Positions 8,680-18,526 of a stretch of DNA of 64,000 nt are shown here, in pieces. The translations under genes were made by a program, and so were the position numbers. Every line of letters starts with the position of its first letter. Positions within the stretch are counted from its first letter, which is position 1. Below the pieces are notes generated by a model. The model searched no databases and was not told the DNA's origin. It saw only the letters and a program-made list of their open reading frames with translations. Source of the DNA: Nitrososphaerota archaeon (GTDB taxonomy: Archaea > Thermoproteota > Nitrososphaeria > Conexivisphaerales > UBA164); the NCBI GenBank assembly GCA_009903795.1, contig WYER01000012.1, positions 40,549 to 104,548 of the forward strand. Reading direction: 5' to 3'.

Positions 8680-10208
8680 GTACAGTTATATACAGCTATA
8701 TTATTTGGTTCATATTTCCATACGTTATTAGCATTATATTTTCATACATCTATGCTCTAGCTATTTATCGTATTTTCTTTAGTTTTAAACAAAATTCTAT
8801 TTTTTCACGAGCCTTTAAATACAATATGCAAGCCAATGAATACTTTTTTAGTTTAATGTTAGTTAATTTATTTTCAGCTGTAATCGCATTAGTGATTATA
8901 TGGTTTGGTTACATCACATCACATAATAACTACTTATGGTTTAATATTATCACATCATATATCACAAATACAAATTTACAGCATTTTATAAATCAGCAAT
9001 TACCCTATTTTGTCCAAACAACTAGCCTTATGTATTTACAGTTTTTAGCTCCTGCCACTGGTCTTTCGGTTGCCGTAGCCATATTTAGGTCGCTTTTTTA
9101 TAAAACGTTTGGTAACTTTTATGTTGATTTTTTAAAAAGCATTTTATTGCTTGCAACAACGGTTTTTATAATTATTATCTTGTATGATTATTTTGGAGTT
9201 ACATTTGGTTTTCCTTTTTCATTTTTACATGGAATTAATAATGCTCCTTTAAGCATCTATAACGCTATTACTTTGCTAGGTAACAACGGTGGTTCTTATA
9301 TCACAGAAGGTATTGCTGCAGGAGCTCTTATGCCTAACTCAATAACAGCTTTTTTGGACATAATTTTTCTAAACTTATTACCGTTTTCACTTATTTTTCT
9401 AATAGGTATAATTACTAAGAATATTAAACTAAGCCTTTCCATTTTTCTAGTTGTTTTAATTTTTTACTTCGCCTTTAACCTGATACTTCTCAAAAATTCA
9501 TACCCTTTTTTAAACAAATCAATGCCTGCAGCTTTAGGTGAGTATTCTTCTTTAAGTCTTTTTTATTCATCCATAGCTACAAATACAGGTGCTGCTGTTT
9601 TTCCGTTAAAGCTATTATCACCTATTCAACTTGCTGTTTTTATCATACTTATGTTGGGTAATGCTTTGCCTGGCAGCGTTGGTACTGGGTTTATCTCATT
9701 AATATTTATAATCATCATAACAATATTTTTTACGGCTTTAATGAGCGGTAGGATGCCAAAATTTTTTGGCTACAAACTAGAACACAAAGAAATAGAATAT
9801 GCTGTTTTGGGTTATATTTTTCATTTTGCTATAGTTTTAACAGCCATACCTATAGCTATTTTTGCTTTAAGGGCTTTTAATTTCTCAACGGGTTATGGAT
9901 TTACCAAGCTTTTATGGGAAATAGTTTCCGCTAGTGTAAACAACGGTTCGGATTTTTATGGAGCTACAGGAAATATTAGCTCATTAAATATTTTAACAGG
10001 AATTCTTATGCTGGCAGGAAGGTATGTCCCTATCTACTTTATGATAAAAATAAGTGAATCATTAATAAGTAAAAAAATTAGTTTTACAGAAACAGATGTG
10101 AGGATAGATTCTTTTTATTTTTCGCTTTCTTTGGTATTTTTTACATTTTTACTTGTCATAATTTCAATTCTGCCGTTATTGGCTTTAGGTCCGCTTTCAA
10201 TAGGGTGA
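8676..10208 (+). CDS. kdpA: K+-transporting ATPase subunit A
   Basis: Four selectivity-filter-like loops (TNTNLQH, NNGGSY, TNTGAA, NNGSDF); precedes kdpB. Confidence 0.88.
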   Translation: MSTVIYSYIIWFIFPYVISIIFSYIYALAIYRIFFSFKQNSIFSRAFKYNMQANEYFFSLMLVNLFSAVIALVIIWFGYITSHNNYLWFNIITSYITNTNLQHFINQQLPYFVQTTSLMYLQFLAPATGLSVAVAIFRSLFYKTFGNFYVDFLKSILLLATTVFIIIILYDYFGVTFGFPFSFLHGINNAPLSIYNAITLLGNNGGSYITEGIAAGALMPNSITAFLDIIFLNLLPFSLIFLIGIITKNIKLSLSIFLVVLIFYFAFNLILLKNSYPFLNKSMPAALGEYSSLSLFYSSIATNTGAAVFPLKLLSPIQLAVFIILMLGNALPGSVGTGFISLIFIIIITIFFTALMSGRMPKFFGYKLEHKEIEYAVLGYIFHFAIVLTAIPIAIFALRAFNFSTGYGFTKLLWEIVSASVNNGSDFYGATGNISSLNILTGILMLAGRYVPIYFMIKISESLISKKISFTETDVRIDSFYFSLSLVFFTFLLVIISILPLLALGPLSIG

Positions 10209-10214
10209 CGATAT

Positions 10215-12260
10215 TTGAAGCTTGGGGATTATCTTCAAATATTAAAAAATTCAATAACTAGGCTTTCTCCCTTATATCTTAAAAAAAATCCGGTTATGCT
10301 TCTTACAGAAATTTCTTTTGTAATAACTATAATCTATACGTTTTGTATGAAAGAAATTACGTCGTTCAATTTATCTATAGCTTTGTTAATATTTGCAACA
10401 GTCTGGTTCGGAACGTTTGCCGATTCATACGCAGAACATCAAGCAAAACTTACAGCCTCGTCGCTTTTAAGCGTGACATCAAATTTATCTGTACGAAAAA
10501 TAACACCTGAAGGTTCTGAAGTATACGTTCCTCCTGATGCCATTTCAGTAGGCGATATAATTTTAGTTAAAGAGAATGAAATAATACCGCTTGATGGAAT
10601 AATTGTAGAAGGAGCGGCTGCAATAGATGAATCTTTAGTTACTGGGGAATCTTTACCTGTAATAAAAGATGTAAACGATGAAGTAATTTCTGGCAGCAAA
10701 GTTGTAAGCGACTGGATTAAAGTTAAGGTTACTAAAACCCTCAAAGAATCGTACGTATACAGAATTGCTGAAATGATTGAAAAAACGAAAAGGCCCAAGG
10801 GCGAGAGCGAAAAGCAGCTTGACGCTTTAATCTATGGAATAACCTTTTTGTTAAGCTTAGTAGTATTTTCATTGGGTGTTACAATCAGGCTTTTGGGCTA
10901 TTCTTTGAGCTTACCTATATTGCTTGGTTTTTATGTTTGTTTGCTCCCTACTACTATTAGTGCTTTAGAAGAAGCTATTAGCATATCAGGATTAACAAGA
11001 CTGTGGAAAATAAAGGTTATATCGAAATCTGGAAAGGCAATCGAAGCGGCTGGTGATGTTGATGTGGTATTGCTTGATAAAACCGGTACTATAACTTTGG
11101 GTAGAAGAGAGCCGGTAAAAATAATACCGCTCAATTCTTATACAGAAGAAGATGTAGCTAAAGCTCTATTTCTATCTTCAATTCAAGATGATACACAAGA
11201 GGGAAAAGCTATTCTTAGATATCTGCAAAGTAAAAACTATATTCCAAGCGAAATAGATAAAGCTATAATGTCATCATATGAGGAGTTTTCTGCAAAAACT
11301 AGGAGAAGTGGCATTTATTATAAGGGGTTAAGGTTGCCCGGAAAAGAAATTTATAAAGAAATGAGGATTATTAGAAAATCTGATTTTTATGGTGCTTATT
11401 TAAATGAAAAAATGCCTATATTTAAAGGAGCTCCCGATGTCATGAGGACCATCTTTCATGCTCCTCCTGATTTTGATGAAAAGCTTGAAGAAATTGCTAA
11501 AGAGGGGGGTACGCCTTTAGCTGTAGCAGTAGGAGATGAAATAATAGGACTTCTTGAACTGAAAGATATTTTAAAAGAAGGGGTCAAAGAACAGATTAGA
11601 GCCCTTAAATCTATGGGAATAGAACCTTATATGGTAACTGGAGATCATCCTATAACAGCACAAATAATTGCTTCTGAAGTAGGTATTGAAAAAGTAATTT
11701 CGCAAGCTAAGCCTGAAGATAAATACAAAAAAGTGATTGAAGAACAGGAAAAAGGAAAAACTATAGCCATGGTTGGCGATGGTACTAACGATGCGCCTGC
11801 TCTTGCAAGGGCAAATGTTGGTCTTGCAATGTATACTGGTACTGAAGTTGCTAAGGAAGCTGCTAACATGATAGATTTAGAATCAGATCCTTCAAAAATA
11901 ATTGATGTTATTAAATTAGGAAAACAGCTACTTATAACGAGGGGATCGTTAGCAACATTTTCTATCGCTAACGATGTGTCAAAGTACTTTGTTGTGCTGC
12001 CTGCTTTACTTAGCTTCTTAAGTGTAGCTAGAATTCTTAATATTTTACATTTGCCTCTGCGAGTTGCAGTTATTTCCGCGCTGATCTATAATGCCATAAT
12101 AATTCCCATACTTATACCTTTAGCTATTATAGGCATATCGTTTAAACCAAAATCTCCAAGAAGGATATACCTAGAAAACGTTCTTATTTATGGACTTGGA
12201 GGTGTTGTTCTCCCGTTTATTATAATAAAATTAATAGGAGTTTTGCTCGTTATCCTTTAA
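10215..12260 (+). CDS. kdpB: K+-transporting P-type ATPase subunit B
   Basis: VTGES, DKTGTITLGRRE, MVGDGTNDAPALARANVGLAM P-type motifs of KdpB subfamily. Confidence 0.95.
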   Translation: MKLGDYLQILKNSITRLSPLYLKKNPVMLLTEISFVITIIYTFCMKEITSFNLSIALLIFATVWFGTFADSYAEHQAKLTASSLLSVTSNLSVRKITPEGSEVYVPPDAISVGDIILVKENEIIPLDGIIVEGAAAIDESLVTGESLPVIKDVNDEVISGSKVVSDWIKVKVTKTLKESYVYRIAEMIEKTKRPKGESEKQLDALIYGITFLLSLVVFSLGVTIRLLGYSLSLPILLGFYVCLLPTTISALEEAISISGLTRLWKIKVISKSGKAIEAAGDVDVVLLDKTGTITLGRREPVKIIPLNSYTEEDVAKALFLSSIQDDTQEGKAILRYLQSKNYIPSEIDKAIMSSYEEFSAKTRRSGIYYKGLRLPGKEIYKEMRIIRKSDFYGAYLNEKMPIFKGAPDVMRTIFHAPPDFDEKLEEIAKEGGTPLAVAVGDEIIGLLELKDILKEGVKEQIRALKSMGIEPYMVTGDHPITAQIIASEVGIEKVISQAKPEDKYKKVIEEQEKGKTIAMVGDGTNDAPALARANVGLAMYTGTEVAKEAANMIDLESDPSKIIDVIKLGKQLLITRGSLATFSIANDVSKYFVVLPALLSFLSVARILNILHLPLRVAVISALIYNAIIIPILIPLAIIGISFKPKSPRRIYLENVLIYGLGGVVLPFIIIKLIGVLLVIL

Positions 12261-12522
12261 CCTTAAATTTTATCGATATAATTTAGCTTTATTTAAATTA
12301 AACAACCATAGATTTTAAGTATTTTTGAGTTTAAAAAATAGGAATAATAAAAAGACTGTTTTTGTCTTGTTGAATTAAATTTTAACCAGCTGTGAAAAAC
12401 TTGATTACCTATTATAACCTTTTTAATCAAAATTAAACTATTGTTAAATTCACTTATCATTGAAAGAAAAATAGTATGTTCAGGTAAATTTTTATATAGA
12501 TATTCTTATTATCTTTTCGCAT

Positions 12523-12849
12523 ATGCCGCATTATAAAGGTTATAGGAGAAAAACTCGTAAGTTGTTAACAATAGAAAGCAAAAGAGGACTTTCTTATCTT
12601 TTAAACGAGTTTAAAAATGGAGATAAAGTTGTTATCAAAATCGACCCTTCACAACCAAAAGGTATGCCGCATAGAAGATTTCAAGGGCGTGTAGGTAAGA
12701 TTATTGAAGTTAGAAAAAGATCCCTAGTTGTGGAGGTTCAAGTGGGCAATAAAAAGAAAATACTTTACACAAGGCTTGAACATGTTGTCCCGTTCAAAGG
12801 TGAGAGCTTAAATGAGAATAATAAAGAGCAAAAAAATAACCATACATGA
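12523..12849 (+). CDS. Ribosomal protein eL21
   Basis: N-terminal HYKGYRRKTRKLL, FKNGDKVVIKIDPSQPKGMPHRRFQGRVG. Confidence 0.92.
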   Translation: MPHYKGYRRKTRKLLTIESKRGLSYLLNEFKNGDKVVIKIDPSQPKGMPHRRFQGRVGKIIEVRKRSLVVEVQVGNKKKILYTRLEHVVPFKGESLNENNKEQKNNHT

Positions 12850-13135
12850 AGCTAAGGATATATTAAAACAGTCAGCGAATGACATTGACGAATTACAAAG
12901 AAGAACATTTGAATATGTTAATGCTTTTTCAAAGATAAATGGTGAACAGGCAAAAAAACTTGTTGAATCGCTAGAAAAAGAAGTCGGTTTAGAAGAAGAT
13001 TATGCAATACAACTTGTTAACATTATGCCTAAAACTCCTGAAGAAATAAGAACCTATCTTCTTGGATGGAAAAAAATAGTGCCTACAGAAACAATAATGA
13101 AAATAAATGAAATTTTAAACAGCGTTAAACAATAA
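12812..13135 (+). CDS. rpoF: RNA polymerase subunit F (Rpb4 homologue)
   Basis: Helical HRDC-like Rpb4 protein following eL21. Confidence 0.82.
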   Translation: MRIIKSKKITIHEAKDILKQSANDIDELQRRTFEYVNAFSKINGEQAKKLVESLEKEVGLEEDYAIQLVNIMPKTPEEIRTYLLGWKKIVPTETIMKINEILNSVKQ

Positions 13136-14332
13136 TTTAAAAATTTCATCGTTTTTTAAAGCCTCAATTATTTGGTTTTTATCTACTGCCAGTTCAACTT
13201 TTTTAGATCTACCATGCCTACCTCTGTTTATAATTGGAGCCGAAACCAAACCTAACATATCTAGCTCGTTTATTATAGAACTTACTCTTCTTTGTGTTAA
13301 TGGTTGTAACCCCAATTGATTGCATACTTCTTGATATTTAAGATAAACGTGACCAGTTGTTTCTCCGTTCGAAAAGCTTGCGATTGAATACAGAACGGCT
13401 TTTTCTTGTACTGGTAAAGAAGATATAGCTTCTTGTACTTTATCTCTTTCTATGTTTTTAAGGGCCTCATGAACATGCTTCTCTTCGATCTTTATAGATC
13501 CCTCTCTTTCAGCAAGTTCGCCAGATACTCTGAGAAGATCAACTGCTCTCCTAGCATCGCCGTGTTCACTACCTGAATATGCAGCGATAAGATTTATTAT
13601 TTCATTGCTTACTGAATTTTCAATAAATGCTTCTCTAACTCTGTCTTTTAATATTTCTTTTATTTCTTCTACTGTATATGGTGGAAAAAGTATTTCTTCT
13701 GATCTTAGGCTGCTTTGAACTCTTCCTTCAAGATATTCCATGAATTTTAAATCGTTTGAGATTCCAACTATCGCAACAAAGCTTTTGTTGCCCATTGTAG
13801 TATATATGCTATCATATCTAGTGAATTGATAAAGTATGTCATTTCCTATATCCCTTTTAGAAGCATTGTTAACCAAAAAATCTATTTCATCTAAAATAAG
13901 AACCAATTTTATACCATTATTGATTAAATGTTCAAATATTCTTTTTTCTACTTCACTTAAAGATAATCCAGTAAAGGGAATTTTTACTCCAATATTTTCT
14001 CCAATTTCACTTAAAACTCTATAAGGAGTGCCGCTTATTCTACAGTTGAGATAAGCAAAAACCGTGTAGTTATCTTTTATATATTTGTTAAGTTTATTCA
14101 TAACATATCTGGCCACCATAGTTTTTCCCGTTCCTGTTTTTCCATAAAGTAAAAGGTTAGAAGGTTTAGCACCTTTTATAATAGGAGATAGTGTTTCTCC
14201 AATCTTTTTTATTTGTTCGTCTCTAAATAGTATTCTTTCTGGTATATAATCTATATTAAGAACTTCTCTTTTTTTAAAAATTGATTTACCAGAGGCAACT
14301 TTATTAAATATATTATCAAGAAATTCAGACAA
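13115..14332 (-). CDS. cdc6: Orc1/Cdc6 replication initiator
   Basis: AAA+ Walker A LLYGKTGTGKTMVARY, Walker B LVLILDEIDFL, C-terminal winged helix. Confidence 0.95.
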   Translation of the reverse strand: MSEFLDNIFNKVASGKSIFKKREVLNIDYIPERILFRDEQIKKIGETLSPIIKGAKPSNLLLYGKTGTGKTMVARYVMNKLNKYIKDNYTVFAYLNCRISGTPYRVLSEIGENIGVKIPFTGLSLSEVEKRIFEHLINNGIKLVLILDEIDFLVNNASKRDIGNDILYQFTRYDSIYTTMGNKSFVAIVGISNDLKFMEYLEGRVQSSLRSEEILFPPYTVEEIKEILKDRVREAFIENSVSNEIINLIAAYSGSEHGDARRAVDLLRVSGELAEREGSIKIEEKHVHEALKNIERDKVQEAISSLPVQEKAVLYSIASFSNGETTGHVYLKYQEVCNQLGLQPLTQRRVSSIINELDMLGLVSAPIINRGRHGRSKKVELAVDKNQIIEALKNDEIFKLLFNAV

Positions 14333-14566
14333 TCAGCCCTACACCCCATGATTTCTTTTGCATCTCTTTTAACAAAAGAATATTTTTATAAAAGAAATTA
14401 TAAAGATAAAAATAAAGATAAATTTACTAACAGTAAATTTTTTTTAATAAAAACAAAAATTATTACAAAAAGAAAAATAGAAAAGAAACAGAAGAAAATG
14501 TGGGGTGTAGGGCTGACTTAAAGTTAATTTATTGTTAAATTATATATTTTTAACATGTAGCTTGAT

Positions 14567-14586
14567 ACCCCTATATTTCCACTGGA
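14567..14586 (-). promoter_or_regulatory. Origin recognition box copy 1 (TCCAGTGGAAATATAGGGGT)
   Basis: Matches archaeal ORB core TCCA-GGAAA-GGGG; same 20-mer at 14626-14645. Confidence 0.82.
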
Positions 14587-14625
14587 GCTATTGCAGGTTT
14601 ATTATCAATTATTAACTGTTAAACA

Positions 14626-14645
14626 ACCCCTATATTTCCACTGGA
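14626..14645 (-). promoter_or_regulatory. Origin recognition box copy 2 (TCCAGTGGAAATATAGGGGT)
   Basis: Identical 20-mer, same orientation, 59 bp from copy 1. Confidence 0.82.
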
Positions 14646-14794
14646 ACATCTGCAAACAATTTAATAAGTTAAAATTAAATCGGTAAAGTTAATATAAAGT
14701 TAAGGTAATAATTTGCTAATAGCAATTTTGATAAGTTGTTAACAAAAATTATCAAATATACTTATTTTTAAAAATTGTTAACAAAAAAAGGGAT

Positions 14795-15211
14795 TTGGCA
14801 AAGAAGGCCATAAAGCTTGAGTTTGAGGATGAGAATGGTGCTAGATATTCCTTTAAAGTAGAGGGAAATATAGAAAAAGATAAAGTTTTAAGGCTTTTAG
14901 AGCTTTATGACCTTCTTTCTTCGTCTTCTGAAAACAATAGTAAAAAAGACGTGGATGAAGAATACGAAAAAGACCTTTATAGTAAAATAAAAAGGTTAAT
15001 TAACATGCTTCCTCTTACTGGTTTTACATCAAAAGATGTACTTAGTATGCTTGAAGATCGGTTTAACATAAGTGTTAAATTACCAATAATTTCTACGTAT
15101 CTCAGAAGAATGTATGATAAAGGAGAACTTTCAAGGAAAAAGGTTGGAAGAGAATGGGTATATTTTAGAAAGGAAGTCGAAAAAATAATCATAAAAGATA
15201 AAAGGGATTAA
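14795..15211 (+). CDS. Origin-adjacent winged-helix protein, uncharacterised
   Basis: C-terminal wHTH-like region (GFTSKDVLSMLEDRFNISVKLPIISTYLRRMYDKGELSRKKVGREWVYFRK). Confidence 0.65.
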   Translation: MAKKAIKLEFEDENGARYSFKVEGNIEKDKVLRLLELYDLLSSSSENNSKKDVDEEYEKDLYSKIKRLINMLPLTGFTSKDVLSMLEDRFNISVKLPIISTYLRRMYDKGELSRKKVGREWVYFRKEVEKIIIKDKRD

Positions 15212-16143
15212 AAAGTGAAAACCCATCCTTTCTTCTCTACTTTATCACCATTACTTAAATAAACACCTTTGCCTTTTACAACCGTTCCAATGTTATAAAT
15301 TTTAACGTTATGTTTTTTTGCAAGCCTTTGTAAAAAAGATTCTTTTTTAGGATTAACAGTAAAAACCATTTGATATTCTTCTCCACCATATAGGGCATCC
15401 TTTAAAGGATCTCTTCCTTCTAATGAAATTAATTTTTTAATTTCTTCACTCATCGGATAATTGTTAACAATAATCTTAACTTTGCTTTGTTCAGCAATTT
15501 CATTAAGAGTATATGCTAAACCATCACTAGAATCCATAGATGCTGTAATGTAACCTGAATTTATAGCATCTATATTAAAGTTAACTTGAGGATCAGGTTC
15601 ATAAACGGCTTTTAAGGCAAAAAACTTTAATTTTTCGTTATTAATCTCTTTTTTATTAATAAGGTAATCTAAACCTATAGTCGTTAATCCAAAATCTCCA
15701 ACAACATATACTTTATCACCAACACGAGCCCCACTTCTTAGAACCTTTCTTTTGTATTTGCCAATTATTATACAATCTATTATTAAATCATTAGCCTTGT
15801 TAACATCGCCGCCTATAAGTGTTATTTTGTATTTATTCGTCATTTCTTTTATTCCTTTTAAAATTTCAATTATGTATTCGTTGTTTATTCCTTCTGGAAA
15901 AGCAAAACTTAGCATCATAAACTTTGCAGTAACACCCTTAGTTGAAAGGTCAGAAAGTACCGCAACAACAGACTTACGTCCAAGCTGATAGCCGCTCATG
16001 CCTTCAGGAACATCAGTACTTTTAACAAGCATATCTACTTTATACGCCCACTTATTAGACAAGTAAGCCACATCATCTGTCAACGGATAATCTTTAACTT
16101 CAAACGTACTTCGTATCTTTTCTATTATTTCAAGTTCGTTCAA
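15208..16143 (-). CDS. thiL: Thiamine-monophosphate kinase
   Basis: LIGGDVNKA, YVVGDFGLTTIGL, SMDSSDGLAYTLNEIA, GGEEYQMVF. Confidence 0.9.
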   Translation of the reverse strand: MNELEIIEKIRSTFEVKDYPLTDDVAYLSNKWAYKVDMLVKSTDVPEGMSGYQLGRKSVVAVLSDLSTKGVTAKFMMLSFAFPEGINNEYIIEILKGIKEMTNKYKITLIGGDVNKANDLIIDCIIIGKYKRKVLRSGARVGDKVYVVGDFGLTTIGLDYLINKKEINNEKLKFFALKAVYEPDPQVNFNIDAINSGYITASMDSSDGLAYTLNEIAEQSKVKIIVNNYPMSEEIKKLISLEGRDPLKDALYGGEEYQMVFTVNPKKESFLQRLAKKHNVKIYNIGTVVKGKGVYLSNGDKVEKKGWVFTF

Positions 16144-16195
16144 TCAAATCACCATTAAAAGGACTAAATCGTTAATATTAAATGTTTATTTATAT

Positions 16196-16762
16196 TCACT
16201 CTTTAAATTGTTTAACAAAAAGATATATTTGCTGATTACCTTTAAGTTCTTCTAAAATTCTTTCTGTAATTTTTTTAGCGGGGTCTTTAAGACCAACACG
16301 TTCTTCTATATCTTTAAAACTTGTAAAAGGCTTCTTTTCCTTCTCTTTTAATATGACGTTCATTAAAGTTTTTCCAATGCCCGGTATCAGTTCTAAAGAA
16401 TTTAATCTCGGTGTAACTGGCATAGCATTGTTAAAAAAATTGACAAACTTCTGTTCGTTTTCTATAACAATTGTTTCAACAGCTTGAGGTAAAGTGTTTT
16501 TTGCTATTGATGTAAGGCTTTCATATTTTAGCTTTCCAAGCACGCTAAGAACTTTTTCTCTTCTTTCTTTACTTATATTTAACTTTTCTAATATAACATA
16601 ATTTACGCCAGGAATGCCCAATAATTCAAGCAACATAAAGTAATCTCCCCCTATTGCCTGTATAATCGTACCTCTTTTTCCTTTTATAGTTAATGACTCA
16701 GAATTTAGTTTAAAATCTAAAATGTAGGCTACGCTTTCATATTTTTTCTGTTGTGTTTGCAA
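16196..16762 (-). CDS. DUF655 family protein
   Basis: AYILDF..., LELIPGIGKTLMNVILKEKEKKPFTSFKDIEERV HhH region. Confidence 0.82.
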   Translation of the reverse strand: MQTQQKKYESVAYILDFKLNSESLTIKGKRGTIIQAIGGDYFMLLELLGIPGVNYVILEKLNISKERREKVLSVLGKLKYESLTSIAKNTLPQAVETIVIENEQKFVNFFNNAMPVTPRLNSLELIPGIGKTLMNVILKEKEKKPFTSFKDIEERVGLKDPAKKITERILEELKGNQQIYLFVKQFKE

Positions 16763-16879
16763 TTTTCTAATATAATATTAAAAAGGCATATTATAAAAGC
16801 TTACCTAAAAAGAATACTGACCTTCTCCCCTCTTTGAGAGATAAGTATTTCCTTAGGTCTCAGCTGTTACACCCTTTAT

Positions 16880-17290
16880 GGATGTTACTTTACTGTTAAA
16901 ACCATTAAGTTTATTGCTTTCTTCAAAATGTTCAATGTTCTGTTTAGATCGCTATGTAGTATATGGCCTTTAGGATAACTAAATGCCTCCAGCTCTTCTT
17001 TTGATTTTCGCATCATAATAGACGTAGCATCTGGACTTTTTATACTCAAAGACCTTAAACACTTTTATTGTATACCCTTAGCCCTCACTTCTATCATACC
17101 TATTAATTTGCAAAAATATAATATGTTTACCTTGAACTTGTTGGCCCTCGTTTATCTACTTAACATCGTAGATACCTCCCTAGGGTATTGCAGGAGATTT
17201 CAACTATAGCTCCTCATCTCAATTAAGTTGACCAGAGAAAAGCATCTCAAAGAGAAATAGTATTTTTGATTTAAGAAAATTTACCACGAA
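16880..17290 (-). pseudogene. Degenerate TnpB (IS605/IS1341-type) remnant
   Basis: Translation: TRANKFKVNILYFCKLIGMIEVRAKGIQ*...KSPDATSIMMRKSKEELEAFSYPKGHILHSDLNRTLNILKKAINLMV, TnpB C-terminus with stops and lost zinc-ribbon Cys. Confidence 0.7.
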
Positions 17291-17332
17291 CATAGAATAA
17301 GCAAGTTTATAGGTCGTCGCTTACATTTCGCA

Positions 17333-17659
17333 CTATACTGGACTAAATGCTTTCAAAAATTTCTTTGCAGATTTGATACTTCCAAAAGTTTTTAACGGTA
17401 CTAAATTAACCCCGTAGTTTTTTACATATTGTATTGCGAGATAAAATGCTCTGGGATCAATATCATAATATCTGAACTTTAAGAGAAGAAAATTATCTTT
17501 GTTTAAAAAGACTGTCTTTATTTCTATCCTAAAAAGAGCATAGTTGCCCATCAGTTCTTTTAATGCTCTTATTACGTTCTCACTTACTTTTAAAGGCGGT
17601 GATTTTTCTATCATAATAAGAATGTATCTTGTCCTAAATTTTTTCAAAATACCTTTCAT
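17333..17659 (-). CDS. rnp2: RNase P protein subunit Rpp14/Pop5
   Basis: Pop5-like N-terminus [39 protein letters not shown]; next to p30. Confidence 0.75.
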
Positions 17660-18164
17660 CTCCTAATAAGCTAGCTAATTTTTTAAAAAAAGATCTGTAT
17701 AGTTTTTTATTTTCAAAATTTTTTATTCCATAAAAAAATTCTACAGCATAGTTTAGAACTATTGGAGAAACAAATTCGTGCACATTAGTGGCCCCACTTC
17801 CATATAATAAAGGAATTGGATAGATCTTTCTTAGAGATTTTATAAAATCCAAGTGAGATTCGTTATTAGTTATAAAATTGTTAAAATCAGCTATAACCGC
17901 AAATACCCTATTAGGGTGTTTTCTTATGTACTCAAAAACCGCTTTATAATTTTTTACATTTGCAGTAACCAAGGGGCCTTTAAAATCCTTTGAAGGATCG
18001 TATTTATAATGATAAACATTTATCCCTTTTATTTCTAAATTTTTTTCTATTTCTTCAGCTAAGATTATTTTTATGCCGGTTATTTTGCTCAACGTTAAAA
18101 ACGCTTTATCAACTTTTTTTACGTAAAAATCTGCTTTCTTACTAACGTAGTTTTCAATAAACAT
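17634..18164 (-). CDS. rnp3: RNase P protein subunit p30
   Basis: [19 protein letters not shown] typical of Rpp30; pairs with Pop5. Confidence 0.8.
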
Positions 18165-18295
18165 GCATATTTACGTGTTTTTTGTATAATAAAAATTTAT
18201 CTGAATACGATTCTTGCGGGAAAGCTTTACTTTTTTGTCAGAACCGCGTTTTGTTAATGGTAAAATTTATAACGAATGTTTTACAATTATTTTCT

Positions 18296-18526
18296 ATGGC
18301 AACAGCGTATGTATTAATAAATACGGATATGGGGTATGAAGGGGAAGTCTTAAAACAGTTAAAAGAAATGCAGGGTGTAAAAGAAGTATATCTAGTTTAT
18401 GGCGTTTATGATATAATAGCAAAAATTGAAGCAGAAAGTATGGAACAAGTAAAAGAAATAATAACTTGGAAAATAAGAAGGTTAGAAAAAGTAAGATCAA
18501 CACTATCAATGATTGTAATGGAATAA
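18296..18526 (+). CDS. Stand-alone Lrp/AsnC ligand-binding (RAM) domain protein
   Basis: MATAYVLINTDMGYEGEVLKQLKEMQGVKEVYLVYGVYDIIAKIEAESMEQ; ATG 18296 preferred to track start 18182. Confidence 0.87.
   Translation: MATAYVLINTDMGYEGEVLKQLKEMQGVKEVYLVYGVYDIIAKIEAESMEQVKEIITWKIRRLEKVRSTLSMIVME

Larger units (their letters stand above)
14333..14794. other. Putative replication origin (oriC)
   Basis: Next to orc1/cdc6; two ORB-type boxes; A-rich tract; 16-bp inverted repeat. Confidence 0.82.

Noticed and set aside
12261-12522. Possible kdpC in the gap after kdpB
   Set aside because: Gap too short and AT-rich, no ORF on either strand
14567-14645. Two identical 20-mers with a short spacer, CRISPR-like at first look
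   Set aside because: Only two copies, sequence matches ORB, next to orc1/cdc6, no cas genes
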